NCBI GenBank assembly: GCA_015296085.1
Contig: DVDT01000063.1
Coordinates: 124,001-188,000 of the forward strand
Direction of reading: 5' to 3'
Source of the DNA: Trichormus sp. M33_DOE_039
Lineage (GTDB): Bacteria; Cyanobacteriota; Cyanobacteriia; Cyanobacteriales; Nostocaceae
Length of the DNA stretch: 64,000 nucleotides
Shown here: positions 53,963-63,650 of the stretch, piece by piece
Layout: every line of letters begins with the position of its first letter
Numbering within the stretch: the stretch's first letter is position 1
Translations under genes and position numbers: made by a program
Notes under the pieces: model-generated
The model's database searches: none
Seen by the model: the letters and a program-made list of their open reading frames with translations, nothing else
Told to the model about the DNA's origin: nothing

Positions 53963-54149
53963 TTGTTTTTAGTAGAACGGCTGCAATATTTATCATGAGG
54001 AGTCAGCTTGGTGGCTAGAGCCTATTATTCCTTAATCAGTACAGGCTACACCCCACTAGCACTAACAGCAATAACTTCAAGATGATGTCAAAAAACAATG
54101 TAAACTTATTGATGTTAGCTTAACAATTAGTTACATTGTTCCGAAAATC

Positions 54150-54821
54150 ATGCTCACTGCAATTCTTTTTGATTTAGATGGCACTATTGTGAACACTGAC
54201 CCCATACATTACCAAGTATGGCAAAAAATGCTGTTAAACCACGGCATTGAAATTGATGAAACATTCTACAAATCTCGGATTAGTGGGCGATTAAATCCAG
54301 AGATTGTTCAAGATATATTGCCACATCTATCATCAGCCGCAGGTGAGAAGTTTGCTGATCAAAAAGAGGCGATGTTTCGTCAACTTGCTTCCCATCTTAA
54401 ACCATTACCCGGCTTTTCTGAACTAGTAGCGTGGACAGAAACACATCAACTAAAACGTGCCTTAGTTACAAATGCTCCTAGATTGAATGTGGAGTTTATG
54501 CTAGAGCTTTTGGGCATCAAAGAAATTTTCCATACAGTGGTACTCTCAGAGGATTGTATAGCAGGTAAACCTGAACCTATGCCATATCAAGTAGCTTTAA
54601 AGCAGTTGGGCATCACAGCAAAACAAGCCTATGCTCTAGAAGATTCTCCTTCTGGAATTCGTGCAGCAGTTGCAGCCGATATTCAGACTATTGGTATAGC
54701 GTCTACGCACGATCCTCAAGGGTTGCGAGAATTTGGTGCGTTTATGGCTATTCCAGATTTTACTGATTTGCAGCTATGGACATTACTAAACTCATCAATA
54801 GAGACAAGTAACATAAAATAA
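54150..54821 (+). CDS. HAD-superfamily hydrolase (phosphoglucomutase-like)
   Basis: A 223-residue HAD subfamily I phosphatase. Motif I 'LFDLDGTIVNTDPIHY' near 6-21 gives both catalytic Asp; motif II Thr/Ser is in 'ALVTNAPRLNVEF' near 109-121; motif III Lys in 'GKPEPMPYQVAL' near 146-157; motif IV in 'ALEDSPSGIRAAVAA' near 167-181 (Glu-Asp). The 'DPIHYQVW' cap start and 'EDSPSGIRAA' ending match the beta-phosphoglucomutase/phosphatase group. It probably acts on a sugar phosphate. Divergent from nagB. Confidence 0.87.
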   Translation: MLTAILFDLDGTIVNTDPIHYQVWQKMLLNHGIEIDETFYKSRISGRLNPEIVQDILPHLSSAAGEKFADQKEAMFRQLASHLKPLPGFSELVAWTETHQLKRALVTNAPRLNVEFMLELLGIKEIFHTVVLSEDCIAGKPEPMPYQVALKQLGITAKQAYALEDSPSGIRAAVAADIQTIGIASTHDPQGLREFGAFMAIPDFTDLQLWTLLNSSIETSNIK

Positions 54822-54857
54822 TCAATGATTTTTTAATATTGCTTACTTTTCCATTCT

Positions 54858-57800
54858 TTAACCCCTACGTCCTAAATCATTGGTTAATTCCATAATTTTT
54901 TCAAACTGGAAATTATGAGCTAAACAACTGAAATATTCTTGTAACGCTGGATTTTCATTAGGCATTTGCTTGATTAAATCTAAAATCAAGTCATCACTAC
55001 CTTGAGCAGCAGCTTGATATATTTGTGCTATCCATTCTTGAGACATTGGGGATAGTAAAAGTAATACATCGTCAGTATTTAGTAATTTTCCTGAAGATTT
55101 TTGTCGGATACTGCACTTTTGATGAATATCTTCTTGATAAAGATAGCGGACACCCAAATACCGACTAAGCTTTTCTAAAATTTGTGATTTCTGAAATGGT
55201 TTGTTAATCAAATCATCACAACCAGCTTGGATCATTGCTGCTCGCTGTTCTTCAAAAACGTTAGCAGTTAAAGCAATAATAATTGTTTGGGGATGAGATG
55301 AATCGGGAACTGGGTGATTTTCATGCCAGGAAGCTTCAGGAAGGCATTTTTCCAACTGCAAGCAAGTTTCTCTTCTGCTTGCTCCTAGCGTAGTCATTGA
55401 CATCATCGTGCATTCTTTTTGATGCTCCAACTCCAGAGAGCGAATTAAGCGAGTAGTCTGATAACCATCCATTACAGGCATTCGCATATCCATGAAAATG
55501 ACATGAGGATGCCATGTTTCCCAGGCAGTAAGAGCCTCTTGACCATTGGCCGCTTCTTGCACCGCAAAACCAATAGATGAGAGGAGTTTCACTAATAACA
55601 GACGGCTATCTGGTATGTCATCTACAACTAAAATGCGATATTGGTCTTGCTGAGGTGCTAAACCCGTTACCCAACGAGATACTGAGGAGATGGACGTATC
55701 AGGTGCAACCATGACACCGACTTGAATATCAAAGGTAAATTGACTACCTCTTCCCAAATTACTATTGACCGCAATCTCTCCGCCCATCATCTGCACATAT
55801 TTGCGACTAATTGCCAATCCTAATCCTGTTCCCTGTTGTGATTGTCTGCCGCTTTCAGTTTGTCCAAAAGCTTCAAATAATAATTCCAGTTCTTGTGAAG
55901 CAATCCCTGCACCAGTATCTTTGACCTCGAAAGTAAGGTGGGTATGGGGCATGGTATTTTTTTCCTCCTGTTCCCAGTCCCTAGTCCCTAAACTTACCTG
56001 AAGCGTGACACTGCCAGCAGATGTAAACTTAATGGCATTGCCTACAATATTGAGTAGAACTTGTCGTAGTTTGCTTTCATCTGTTTGTACGTAATGAGGC
56101 AAATCCGGGGCATATTCAAATACCAGATTTAAACTTTTGGCTGTTGCCCGAATTTGCAACATTTCTTGCACATTATCCAACATCCGAATTAAATCAAAAC
56201 TGTTGAGATTTAAAGTGCTTCTGCCAGCTTCAATTTTGGACATTTCTAGAATGTCGTTGATCAGGTTCAGTAGATGTTCTCCGGCGCGGTTAATGATGGC
56301 TAGGTTCTGCTGATTGTCATAGGAGAGAGTGTTGTCATGGCTCATGAGTTGTGTGAATCCCAGAATGGCGTTTAAAGGTGTTCGCAATTCGTGGCTCATG
56401 TTGGCTAAAAATTCGCTCTTAGCTCGGTTGGCGGCATCTGCTGCTGTGACAGCAGTTTGTAATGCTTGTGATTGCTGTTGAGTTTGCGCTAATAATTGTG
56501 CCTGTTGCAAAGCTACTCCCAACTGATTGCCAATCTGCACTACGATGTTGATTTCCCCTGTTTTCCACTGGCGAGGACTAGAGTTTTGATAGCTAGCTAA
56601 TAATCCCCAAAGTTGATTACCACATAAGATGGGGACAGTGATATAGGCTTGGGCTTGAAACTGTTCTAAAAGATTGATGTAATTAGGGTTTAAGCCAGCT
56701 TGGTAGATGTCTGATACACAACAAAAACTTGTGCTTGTAGTAGGTGGTATATGTTGTTCTTGCAGTTGCATCTCTTGGATATCCAACATTTTAAGGACGC
56801 AACGGCCATTGGCTAAAGCATCTTTGGTGAGATTGGGGTTTTGTTGATGTAATTCAATCAATGAAACCCAAGTTGAGCTGACGGATTCAGCGACAAATTC
56901 ACCGTTCCAATCTGGATGGAAACGGTAAACAACGACGCGATCGCAATTCAGCACTTGCCGTAATTCTGCGGTAGTAGCAGTAAAAATAGTTTCCAAGTCT
57001 AAGGTTTGGCGCATCCTTTGAATCACTTGAGCGATCGCTCTTTCTCGTTCTATACTTTCACGTAATGCCGTTTCTGCGCGTTTCAGTCCACTAATTTCTA
57101 GCATGACAGTACCTACACCAGAGGGGCGATCGTCTTCTCCAGGAATAGGAAAATAGGAAACTAAAAAATGACGCAAACTATCAGGTGCATCAGAGGTAGC
57201 AATACTGAGTTCCCGATTTAAAATCGCTTCACCCGTTAATAGCACCTGTTGACAAAATGGTGTGACTAGAGAGTCAATCTGAGGTGCTATTTCATGGAGT
57301 GTTTTGCCGATGTGGTCTTTTGATGGTTTACCATAAATTTCTGCCATCAATTCGTTAATCTGCATGAAGCGCATTTTGTGGTCTAAGATATTCATGCCTA
57401 CGGGTGCGCCACTGAAAAAGGCATTGAGTCGAGCTTCCCGCAGTTCTAGTTGTTTTTCTAGGGTTTTGCGATCTGTAATATCTTTGTTCGTGCCGGTCAT
57501 CCGTAAAGGTACGCCCTGTTCATCGCGTTCTACGATTTGACCACGCGACTGTATCCATTTCCATTCCCCAGAGGCAGAACGCATCCGAAATTCCATCTCA
57601 TATACAGATGTCATACCTTGGAGATGGGCGTTAATAGCTGATCTGAGAGCGACTAAGTCTTCGGGATGAATTAATTGTTTGTTGACTAACTGATTATTAT
57701 CAACCTCGGATTCTGCGTAGCCTAGTATATCCTGCCATTTCCAGTCACGATAAATTTTTCCTGTGCGGAGATTCCAATCCCACAAGCCTAATTCACTGGC

Positions 57801-59795
57801 TGATAAAGCTAGCTGTAATCTTTCTTCACTTTGCCTGTGGGCAGCTTCAATCATATGCTGTTGAATTGAACTACCTAGCTGAGTAGCTACAGTACCGACT
57901 AGCATCAGTAATCGTCTATCTACAGACATGGTACTGCGCTTAAAAAATACTAAAACAGCTACTACTTCCCTACCAGCGAGAATAGGAACAGCAAAACCAG
58001 CTTTAAAGCCGATTTTGGCAGCTTGTGAAGAACGTAAAAATGTTGATTGGTTGACTAAAGAAATATCTTCAACCCATTCTGGCTTTTTTGTTTGCCATAC
58101 TCGTCCCGGTAGTCCCATTCCCAAAGTAAAGTTGATGGTCTGATGGCGATCGCAAAATTCTTCCAGACTGCTCTCTTCGCAGTAGCACACTGAACTATGC
58201 TCTAAAACACTGTGATCATCACTAGGTATCCATGCTTCCCCAAAATCCCAGCCGATGGTTTGGCAAATCAAACGCAGAACTAGAGTTAAGGCACTTTTGA
58301 CATCTATAGCACGGGTGATGGCTTGAGTCGTCAACAGCAATAAACGGCTTTCAGTTTCTGCTTGCTTGCGTTCGGTAATATCTTTAGCTGTCGCTAAGAC
58401 ATATTTTTTACTGTCTATTTCAATCATTTCTGCACTTAACAGCAACGTTTTGATTTCACCATTACAAGTGCGAAAATCAACTTCATGGTTGCGTAACGCT
58501 TTTGTTTGTTGCAGGATTTGGGAGAGAAAATGGCATTCTTGGGGATTTACCCAAATATTCAATTCGGCGTTGGTACTACCAATTACCTGTGTACGAGAAT
58601 AACCAAATAGCCGACAAAAACTGTCGTTAACCTCGATGTAGCGTGTTTCTGGAAAAGTACACAAGGCAATGGGGTCAGGCGAGGCTCTAAAGGCTGAGGC
58701 TAACTTTTGTTCAGAAGCCCGATGGGCTGCTTCTGCTCGTTGGCGTTCTCGTGCTTCTAATGCTAAAGAGACTAAATTACTTAAAGAACGGGCAAAATTT
58801 TGGTCTTCCTGTGTCCAATGATGAACTACTCCCACAGACTCTAAACACAATACTCCTACCGTTTTTTCCCCTAGGCGGATGGGTATATACAGGATAGAAG
58901 TAATATTTAAGGGACTAAAGTAAGTTTGGAATAGTTCTTGTAGGCGCGAGTCTTGGTAGACATGATCAGCTGCGATCACTTCATTTTGATGCAAAGCTTG
59001 AAAATACTCTGGATGTTCTGCTGCTGATAAAGTCCAGCCTTTACTATGTTTTTGGGCAGTTTTTTCAAATAAGTCTAAGCATTGAATCTGATGATCTGTT
59101 ACTTTATATAGCCAAATACTAGCTCTTTCAATACCTGTATTGATAGCTCCCACTTCTGTCACTTCTGCAAAAGCGGCAGATATATCTCCCTGAGATAGTG
59201 CTTGATGTTTCGCTAGTTGGCTTAATACTGAGTTATAGTTACATAACTTGAGAGCATCGACTGTCTGATTTGTTTGATTATCCTGGTTTTGTGGTTCAAT
59301 CTTTGTTTGAGCAATATTACATATCGACTCTATTTGTTGATTTTTTTGTGCTAGTTCGGTAGTTAAGTGTTGACATTTTTGTGTTTCTGTCAATAAGCGT
59401 TGCTGTAATTTTTGAATCTTCAGTTGGTTTTTGACTCTAATTAAAACTTCTTTTGGTCTTAATGGTTTAATAATGTAGTCAGCAAAGTTGAATTTAACTT
59501 GATTAAATACTAAAGATATTTCTTCGGTGAAGACAAGTAAAAATATTGGTATTTCTAATTTTTGATTGTTGAGTTTTAATATGTTATTAATTCTATGATC
59601 ATTCAGTTTAGCGATAGAAATATCTATTAAAATTATGTTGGGGATAAAATCTAAGTTTAAATAATTTTCTAATTGACTAAGAGATAATCTTTCTATTTGA
59701 GAATTGAGCGGAGCAAAAATTTTTGATAAAGAATGCCAATTTTCAATTTCGTTGTCAATTAGGAGAATTTTGATTGGGTAATCACCTAGATTCAT
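54858..59795 (-). CDS. Multi-sensor hybrid histidine kinase (REC-GAF-PAS-GAF-PAS-PAS-GAF-HisKA-HATPase-REC)
   Basis: A 1645-residue cytoplasmic kinase. Order by rough residue: receiver 1-125 ('ILLIDISIAKLNDHRI', Asp near 58; 'YIIKPLRPKEV'), coiled coil 130-170, GAF 200-345, PAS 360-480, GAF 490-645, PAS 655-785, PAS 790-910, GAF 925-1110 (phytochrome-like 'DRVVVYRFHPDWNGEFVAES'), HisKA ~1130-1200 with 'NMSHELRTPLNAILGF' (phosphorylated His), ATPase ~1245-1365 (N box 'LRQVLLNIVGNAIKFT', 'DTGAGI', 'GTGLGLAISRKYVQ'), second receiver ~1395-1570 ('LVVDD', 'VIFMDMRMPVMDGY', 'NKPF'), and a helical tail. No chromophore Cys is obvious. Inside the ATPase is a repeat-derived stretch and inside the second receiver a ~35-residue insertion. 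Ligands unknown. It stands alone. Confidence 0.92.
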   Translation of the reverse strand: MNLGDYPIKILLIDNEIENWHSLSKIFAPLNSQIERLSLSQLENYLNLDFIPNIILIDISIAKLNDHRINNILKLNNQKLEIPIFLLVFTEEISLVFNQVKFNFADYIIKPLRPKEVLIRVKNQLKIQKLQQRLLTETQKCQHLTTELAQKNQQIESICNIAQTKIEPQNQDNQTNQTVDALKLCNYNSVLSQLAKHQALSQGDISAAFAEVTEVGAINTGIERASIWLYKVTDHQIQCLDLFEKTAQKHSKGWTLSAAEHPEYFQALHQNEVIAADHVYQDSRLQELFQTYFSPLNITSILYIPIRLGEKTVGVLCLESVGVVHHWTQEDQNFARSLSNLVSLALEARERQRAEAAHRASEQKLASAFRASPDPIALCTFPETRYIEVNDSFCRLFGYSRTQVIGSTNAELNIWVNPQECHFLSQILQQTKALRNHEVDFRTCNGEIKTLLLSAEMIEIDSKKYVLATAKDITERKQAETESRLLLLTTQAITRAIDVKSALTLVLRLICQTIGWDFGEAWIPSDDHSVLEHSSVCYCEESSLEEFCDRHQTINFTLGMGLPGRVWQTKKPEWVEDISLVNQSTFLRSSQAAKIGFKAGFAVPILAGREVVAVLVFFKRSTMSVDRRLLMLVGTVATQLGSSIQQHMIEAAHRQSEERLQLALSASELGLWDWNLRTGKIYRDWKWQDILGYAESEVDNNQLVNKQLIHPEDLVALRSAINAHLQGMTSVYEMEFRMRSASGEWKWIQSRGQIVERDEQGVPLRMTGTNKDITDRKTLEKQLELREARLNAFFSGAPVGMNILDHKMRFMQINELMAEIYGKPSKDHIGKTLHEIAPQIDSLVTPFCQQVLLTGEAILNRELSIATSDAPDSLRHFLVSYFPIPGEDDRPSGVGTVMLEISGLKRAETALRESIERERAIAQVIQRMRQTLDLETIFTATTAELRQVLNCDRVVVYRFHPDWNGEFVAESVSSTWVSLIELHQQNPNLTKDALANGRCVLKMLDIQEMQLQEQHIPPTTSTSFCCVSDIYQAGLNPNYINLLEQFQAQAYITVPILCGNQLWGLLASYQNSSPRQWKTGEINIVVQIGNQLGVALQQAQLLAQTQQQSQALQTAVTAADAANRAKSEFLANMSHELRTPLNAILGFTQLMSHDNTLSYDNQQNLAIINRAGEHLLNLINDILEMSKIEAGRSTLNLNSFDLIRMLDNVQEMLQIRATAKSLNLVFEYAPDLPHYVQTDESKLRQVLLNIVGNAIKFTSAGSVTLQVSLGTRDWEQEEKNTMPHTHLTFEVKDTGAGIASQELELLFEAFGQTESGRQSQQGTGLGLAISRKYVQMMGGEIAVNSNLGRGSQFTFDIQVGVMVAPDTSISSVSRWVTGLAPQQDQYRILVVDDIPDSRLLLVKLLSSIGFAVQEAANGQEALTAWETWHPHVIFMDMRMPVMDGYQTTRLIRSLELEHQKECTMMSMTTLGASRRETCLQLEKCLPEASWHENHPVPDSSHPQTIIIALTANVFEEQRAAMIQAGCDDLINKPFQKSQILEKLSRYLGVRYLYQEDIHQKCSIRQKSSGKLLNTDDVLLLLSPMSQEWIAQIYQAAAQGSDDLILDLIKQMPNENPALQEYFSCLAHNFQFEKIMELTNDLGRRG

Positions 59796-60185
59796 ATTAG
59801 GATAATTTATGAGAAATTTTCCAGCACTTTAATTAAATTGAAACAGTGATTGAAATGCAATAAAACTGTTTTCTTAAGTAATATTGCGGTATCCAATCGT
59901 TGATAAATAATTTATGTAATCTCAAGAGTTATGCTTAAATATAACTCCTATTTGCTACCAACACATCCATGAAATCACTTATTGATTAGTGATTAGTCAA
60001 CAGTCACGAGCTTTTCACTGAATACATTTAAATAGGTAGAGGTGTAGGTAGAAAAAGTAGAAAAGTATCAGGAGAAAACTAATAACTACTTACTACCGAC
60101 CAATTCTTCACAAGTTCCTCATCTTCTAGTGGTAAATGTTGGATGGTAAAACCTAGACGATCGCCACTCCAGCGAGAGGACGAGT
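59796..60185. other. Gene-free intergenic region
   Basis: 390 nt between the divergent kinase and radical-SAM genes. It must contain both promoters. Short repeats such as GTGATTAGTCAACAGTCA and GTAGAGGTGTAGGTAG are present; no other structure noticed. Confidence 0.5.
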
Positions 60186-61004
60186 ATGAAAGCCATCGAA
60201 TCTGCACTAAATTCTCACCGTTCCTTTGTCTACGGGCCTGTCAAATCTTGGCGATTTGGCCGATCGCTAGGTATTGATCCGATAGGGGAAGTATCTAGTT
60301 GCTCATTTAATTGCGTCTATTGTCAATTAGGGCAAATCGAAGTCCATACGAATCAACGACAGATTTTCGTACCCACAAGCACAATAGTTGAAGAGTTGCG
60401 ATCGCTCGCACCCTATAAAAAAATAGATGTAGTTACGATCAGTGGTAGTGGAGAGCCGACTTTAGCTCTAAATTTAGAAGAAATTTTAGCGATCGCTAAA
60501 CAGTTAACCAATTTACCTACAGTAGTATTAACTAACAGTACACTCTTAGGCGATCGCATGGTGCGCCACGCTTTGCAATTAGCTGATATTGTAGCCGTCA
60601 AATTAGATGCGATTTCGTCACATCAATGGCAGCGTATCAATCAGCCTGTGGCGAAAATCAATTTACCTGATATTTTGGCAGGTATCACCCAATTTCGTAA
60701 AGAATATCCAGGACATCTTGCTATCCAAACGATGCTTTTGTCTCCCTGGACAACAGAAATGCTAGAAGATTACATCCAACTACTACAGCGTCTCAGTCCT
60801 GATGAGATTCACCTTAACGTCCCATCTCGACCGCGTGCTTTAGTTCGTCATTTGGATGCTAGGGGAAATAATGCGGTTGAATCCGGCTGTGGTGATTTTA
60901 GCCAACTCAAGTGTATCGGTGTTGATGTCCTGAATGCTTTAGCTGATGCCATCTACACTACAACTCAAATTCCTGTGCGTTGCGTCCCGATAGCTTTGTC
61001 ATAG
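60186..61004 (+). CDS. Radical SAM protein, unknown substrate
   Basis: A 272-residue radical SAM enzyme. The cluster motif is 'SSCSFNCVYCQLGQIEVH' near residues 37-54 with C-x3-C-x2-C, followed by the 'VVTISGSGEPTLALNLEEIL' segment near 80-99 (GGE-type motif as GSGEP). It belongs to the wyosine/TYW1-related radical SAM group, often annotated only as radical SAM protein. Cys residues in the C-terminus ('ESGCGDFSQLKCIGVD', 'PVRCVP') may bind a second cluster. An AGAGGA ribosome site precedes the ATG. It is followed 26 nt later by a second radical SAM gene, so the two form an operon. Confidence 0.85.
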   Translation: MKAIESALNSHRSFVYGPVKSWRFGRSLGIDPIGEVSSCSFNCVYCQLGQIEVHTNQRQIFVPTSTIVEELRSLAPYKKIDVVTISGSGEPTLALNLEEILAIAKQLTNLPTVVLTNSTLLGDRMVRHALQLADIVAVKLDAISSHQWQRINQPVAKINLPDILAGITQFRKEYPGHLAIQTMLLSPWTTEMLEDYIQLLQRLSPDEIHLNVPSRPRALVRHLDARGNNAVESGCGDFSQLKCIGVDVLNALADAIYTTTQIPVRCVPIALS

Positions 61005-61030
61005 TTAACAGTTTCAAGGAATAAACATAG

Positions 61031-61651
61031 ATGGAAACTAAGCCAACCAACCCATCCACCCGCTCAGAAATTCCTTCTGGTTATCTCAACATCATGGGCT
61101 ACATTGATGAATCAGAGGTGAATGGCCCCGGTTGTCGTGCTGTTGTTTGGGTACAGGGGTGTCCCCGTGAATGTCCTGGCTGTTTTAATCCTGATTCCTG
61201 GACATTTGAGATTAACCAATTGGTGAGTATTGATAGTTTAGTTGAGCAAATTTTAAGCAAGCCCCAAAACACAGGTGTAACATTTTCTGGTGGAGAACCA
61301 TTTTGGCAAGCATCCGCTTTAGCTGATTTAGCACGTAAACTCAAAGCTGCGGGTTTAAATGTCATGTCCTTTACTGGTTTTACTCTCAAGGAACTACAAT
61401 CAGCCTCCGCACCTCCAGGTTCTCAGGAATTGTTAGCACAACTAGATATTTTGATTGATGGGCCGTTTGTGGAATCTTTGGCAATTAATTCTCCAGATTC
61501 CCCCGTTTCTTCTCGGAATCAAAAAGTTCGCGTCTTCAACCCCGCTTTTGCTGACAAAATTACTTGGGCTAGTGACCAAATAGAAGTTCACATCCTCAAA
61601 GACGGGAATCGCATCGTTACTGGTTATCAGGGATGGTTGGAATGGACTTGA
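61031..61651 (+). CDS. Radical SAM activating enzyme-like (NrdG-type, 4Fe-4S single-cluster)
   Basis: A 206-residue protein similar to NrdG, the activase of anaerobic ribonucleotide reductase. Cluster motif 'VWVQGCPRECPGCFNPDSWT' near 39-58 (C-x3-C-x2-C), the GGE motif in 'TGVTFSGGEPFWQASALADL' near 79-98, and 'LLAQLDILIDGPFVESL' near 136-152. Relatives activate glycyl-radical enzymes, but no nrdD or pfl is adjacent, so another partner is possible. The AAGGAATAAACATAG stretch precedes the ATG. It shares an operon with the preceding radical SAM gene and lies before the urease accessory genes. Confidence 0.85.
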   Translation: METKPTNPSTRSEIPSGYLNIMGYIDESEVNGPGCRAVVWVQGCPRECPGCFNPDSWTFEINQLVSIDSLVEQILSKPQNTGVTFSGGEPFWQASALADLARKLKAAGLNVMSFTGFTLKELQSASAPPGSQELLAQLDILIDGPFVESLAINSPDSPVSSRNQKVRVFNPAFADKITWASDQIEVHILKDGNRIVTGYQGWLEWT

Positions 61652-61764
61652 GGATTTTAGATTTGGGATTTTGGATGGAATTTTTCCATCTCTAGTTTAA
61701 ATTTTTGGATGGTATAGCTTTAGGGAGTTGGAATTGATAGTTTCTACTCCCTATTTTCTTGTAT

Positions 61765-61788
61765 CGTAATTACGAATTAGAAATTACG
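61765..61788. repeat. Inverted repeat just upstream of ureE
   Basis: CGTAATT (61765-61771) and AATTACG (61782-61788) are exact inverted repeats ending 4 nt before the ureE ATG, where a ribosome site would be expected. The unit also looks like the ACGAATTA/AAATTACG tandem repeats found between genes of this group, so it may be repeat DNA that has settled in the leader. Confidence 0.45.
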
Positions 61789-61792
61789 CATT

Positions 61793-62236
61793 ATGCTGAC
61801 GTTGACGCAACGTAAACCACCAAACTCTGAGACAACAGTTGCTTTTACTTTGGCCCTGACAGCAGAAGAACGCACTCGTAGCCGTCACCGTTTTGAGACA
61901 GAAGATGGTCAGGTGGCGTTTTTACGTTTACCCAGAGGTACAGTACTGTGGGATGGAGATATTTTGCAAGATGAAACTAATAGCAGTTTGATTAGAATCA
62001 CTGCTAAACCAGAACCAGTTTTCACTGTTATTGGTGCTACTCCACTTTTATTAATGAGGGCTGCATACCATTTGGGCAATCGTCATGTATCAGTAGAAAT
62101 TACGCCTAACTATTTACGCCTATCTCCAGATCCAGTCTTACGCACCCTGTTAGAACAGATGGGGCTGGAAATCACTGAAGAAATTGTTCCTTTTCAGCCA
62201 GAATTAGGTGCTTATGGACACCATCACGCTCATTGA
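61793..62236 (+). CDS. ureE: Urease accessory protein UreE
   Basis: A 147-residue nickel chaperone that supplies Ni(II) to urease. The N-terminal peptide-binding domain has '[20 protein letters not shown]' and '[17 protein letters not shown]' near 20-55; the metal-binding domain has '[20 protein letters not shown]' near 81-100 with the conserved His, and '[20 protein letters not shown]'. The tail ends in 'GAYGHHHAH', a short His-rich end. It overlaps ureF by 29 nt, showing translational coupling. The structural urease genes are not in the window. Confidence 0.95.
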   Translation: MLTLTQRKPPNSETTVAFTLALTAEERTRSRHRFETEDGQVAFLRLPRGTVLWDGDILQDETNSSLIRITAKPEPVFTVIGATPLLLMRAAYHLGNRHVSVEITPNYLRLSPDPVLRTLLEQMGLEITEEIVPFQPELGAYGHHHAH

Positions 62237-62903
62237 TAGCCAATTTTTACACCTCTTACAACTAGCGAGTTCTGCCTTACCTGTAGGAGCATACAGCTAT
62301 TCGGAAGGTTTAGAAACTCTAGTAGAAAATAACATAATTACTAACCCAGACAGCTTAAAACATTGGTTAGAAGCAGAACTGCGTTATGGAGCGATTCGAG
62401 TAGAAACGGCGGTCATGCTGAGAGTACATCAGGCCGTCAGCAAAGGCGATTTAGAGAAATTACGCTATTGGAATTTGTGGTTATCGGCGGCGCGAGAAAC
62501 CCAAGAGTTACGCAATTCTAGCTGGCAAATGGGGCGATCGCTAGTGCAGTTACTTGTTAAAATACAACCGCAAGTATTAGATTTAGCTAATGCTGTGGGT
62601 AATCCCTGTAATTATGCGATCGCTTTTGGTTTAGCGACTGCCCATTGGCAAATCAATCTTCAAGCTGCTTTACTAGCATATCTGCATAGCTGGGTAACTA
62701 ATTTAATCACAGCTGGCATCAAACTCATACCCCTAGGACAAACAGCAGGACAAGAAATATTACTGAATATACAACCATTAATCAGTGCTGCCACACTAGA
62801 AATTATGGAATTAGAGGATGATGACCTGAGTTGTTGTAGTTGGGGTTTATCTTTAGCCAGTATGCAGCATGAAACACAGTATACAAGGTTGTTTAGAAGC
62901 TGA
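62208..62903 (+). CDS. ureF: Urease accessory protein UreF
   Basis: A 231-residue all-helical accessory protein that joins UreD and UreG in the urease activation complex. Conserved motifs: '[20 protein letters not shown]' near 16-35, '[20 protein letters not shown]' near 95-114, '[20 protein letters not shown]' near 143-162, and the '[20 protein letters not shown]' segment near 172-191. The first ATG is at 62208, inside ureE; the one at 62214 ('MDTITLIDS') is an equally plausible start. Part of ureE-ureF-ureG. Confidence 0.95.
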   Translation: MLMDTITLIDSQFLHLLQLASSALPVGAYSYSEGLETLVENNIITNPDSLKHWLEAELRYGAIRVETAVMLRVHQAVSKGDLEKLRYWNLWLSAARETQELRNSSWQMGRSLVQLLVKIQPQVLDLANAVGNPCNYAIAFGLATAHWQINLQAALLAYLHSWVTNLITAGIKLIPLGQTAGQEILLNIQPLISAATLEIMELEDDDLSCCSWGLSLASMQHETQYTRLFRS

Positions 62904-62957
62904 AAATTATCAATCAATAATACTGGAAATTTAGTTTTAAATTCGGAGCAAAGCAAC

Positions 62958-63560
62958 GTGACCACATTTCGAGTAGGGGTAGCAGGGCCAGTTGGTTCAG
63001 GTAAAACAGCTTTAGTAGATGCTTTATGTAAAGCATTGCGCGATCGCTATCAGATTGCCGTCGTGACAAACGATATTTATACTCAAGAAGATGCTCAATT
63101 TTTGGTACGTTCTCAAGCTTTAGCTAGCGATCGCATTTTGGGAGTAGAAACTGGGGGTTGTCCGCACACAGCCATTCGTGAAGACGCTTCGATGAATTTG
63201 GCAGCGATTGAACAACTAGAACAGCGTTTCAGTCAGTTAGATTTAGTGTTTTTAGAAAGCGGTGGTGATAATTTAGCCGCTACGTTTAGTCCTGAATTAG
63301 TAGACCTAACAATTTATGTCATTGATGTTGCGGCGGGTGATAAAATTCCCCGTAAAGGTGGCCCTGGTATTACCAAATCTGACTTATTAGTAATTAATAA
63401 AACTGATCTTGCACCTTATGTGGGTGCAGATTTGAGCGTCATGGAACAAGATGCCAAAAAAATGCGCGGTGATAAGCCTTTTATTTTTAGCAATTTGAAG
63501 ACGCAGCAAGGATTAAGCGATGTCATTAAATTCGTCTGTTTTCATTTATGCACTGTGTAA
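62958..63560 (+). CDS. ureG: Urease accessory protein UreG (GTPase)
   Basis: A 200-residue SIMIBI GTPase that drives nickel insertion into urease. Motifs: Walker A '[20 protein letters not shown]' near 7-26, '[16 protein letters not shown]' near 36-51, the Cys-Pro-His metal motif in '[20 protein letters not shown]' near 66-85, Walker B-type '[20 protein letters not shown]' near 99-118, and '[17 protein letters not shown]' near 151-167. The start is GTG with CGGAGCAAAG upstream. It lies 55 nt after ureF. Three accessory genes are present here without ureA-C or ureD, so the operon is split in this genome. Confidence 0.96.
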   Translation: MTTFRVGVAGPVGSGKTALVDALCKALRDRYQIAVVTNDIYTQEDAQFLVRSQALASDRILGVETGGCPHTAIREDASMNLAAIEQLEQRFSQLDLVFLESGGDNLAATFSPELVDLTIYVIDVAAGDKIPRKGGPGITKSDLLVINKTDLAPYVGADLSVMEQDAKKMRGDKPFIFSNLKTQQGLSDVIKFVCFHLCTV

Positions 63561-63650
63561 TTTGTTGCATAAATACAGTCAACTAGGGGAGTGGCTTAAG
63601 CCAACCCCGTAGCAACAGCTTAGAGTCCCCGTTTCTGCAGCACGATCTAA

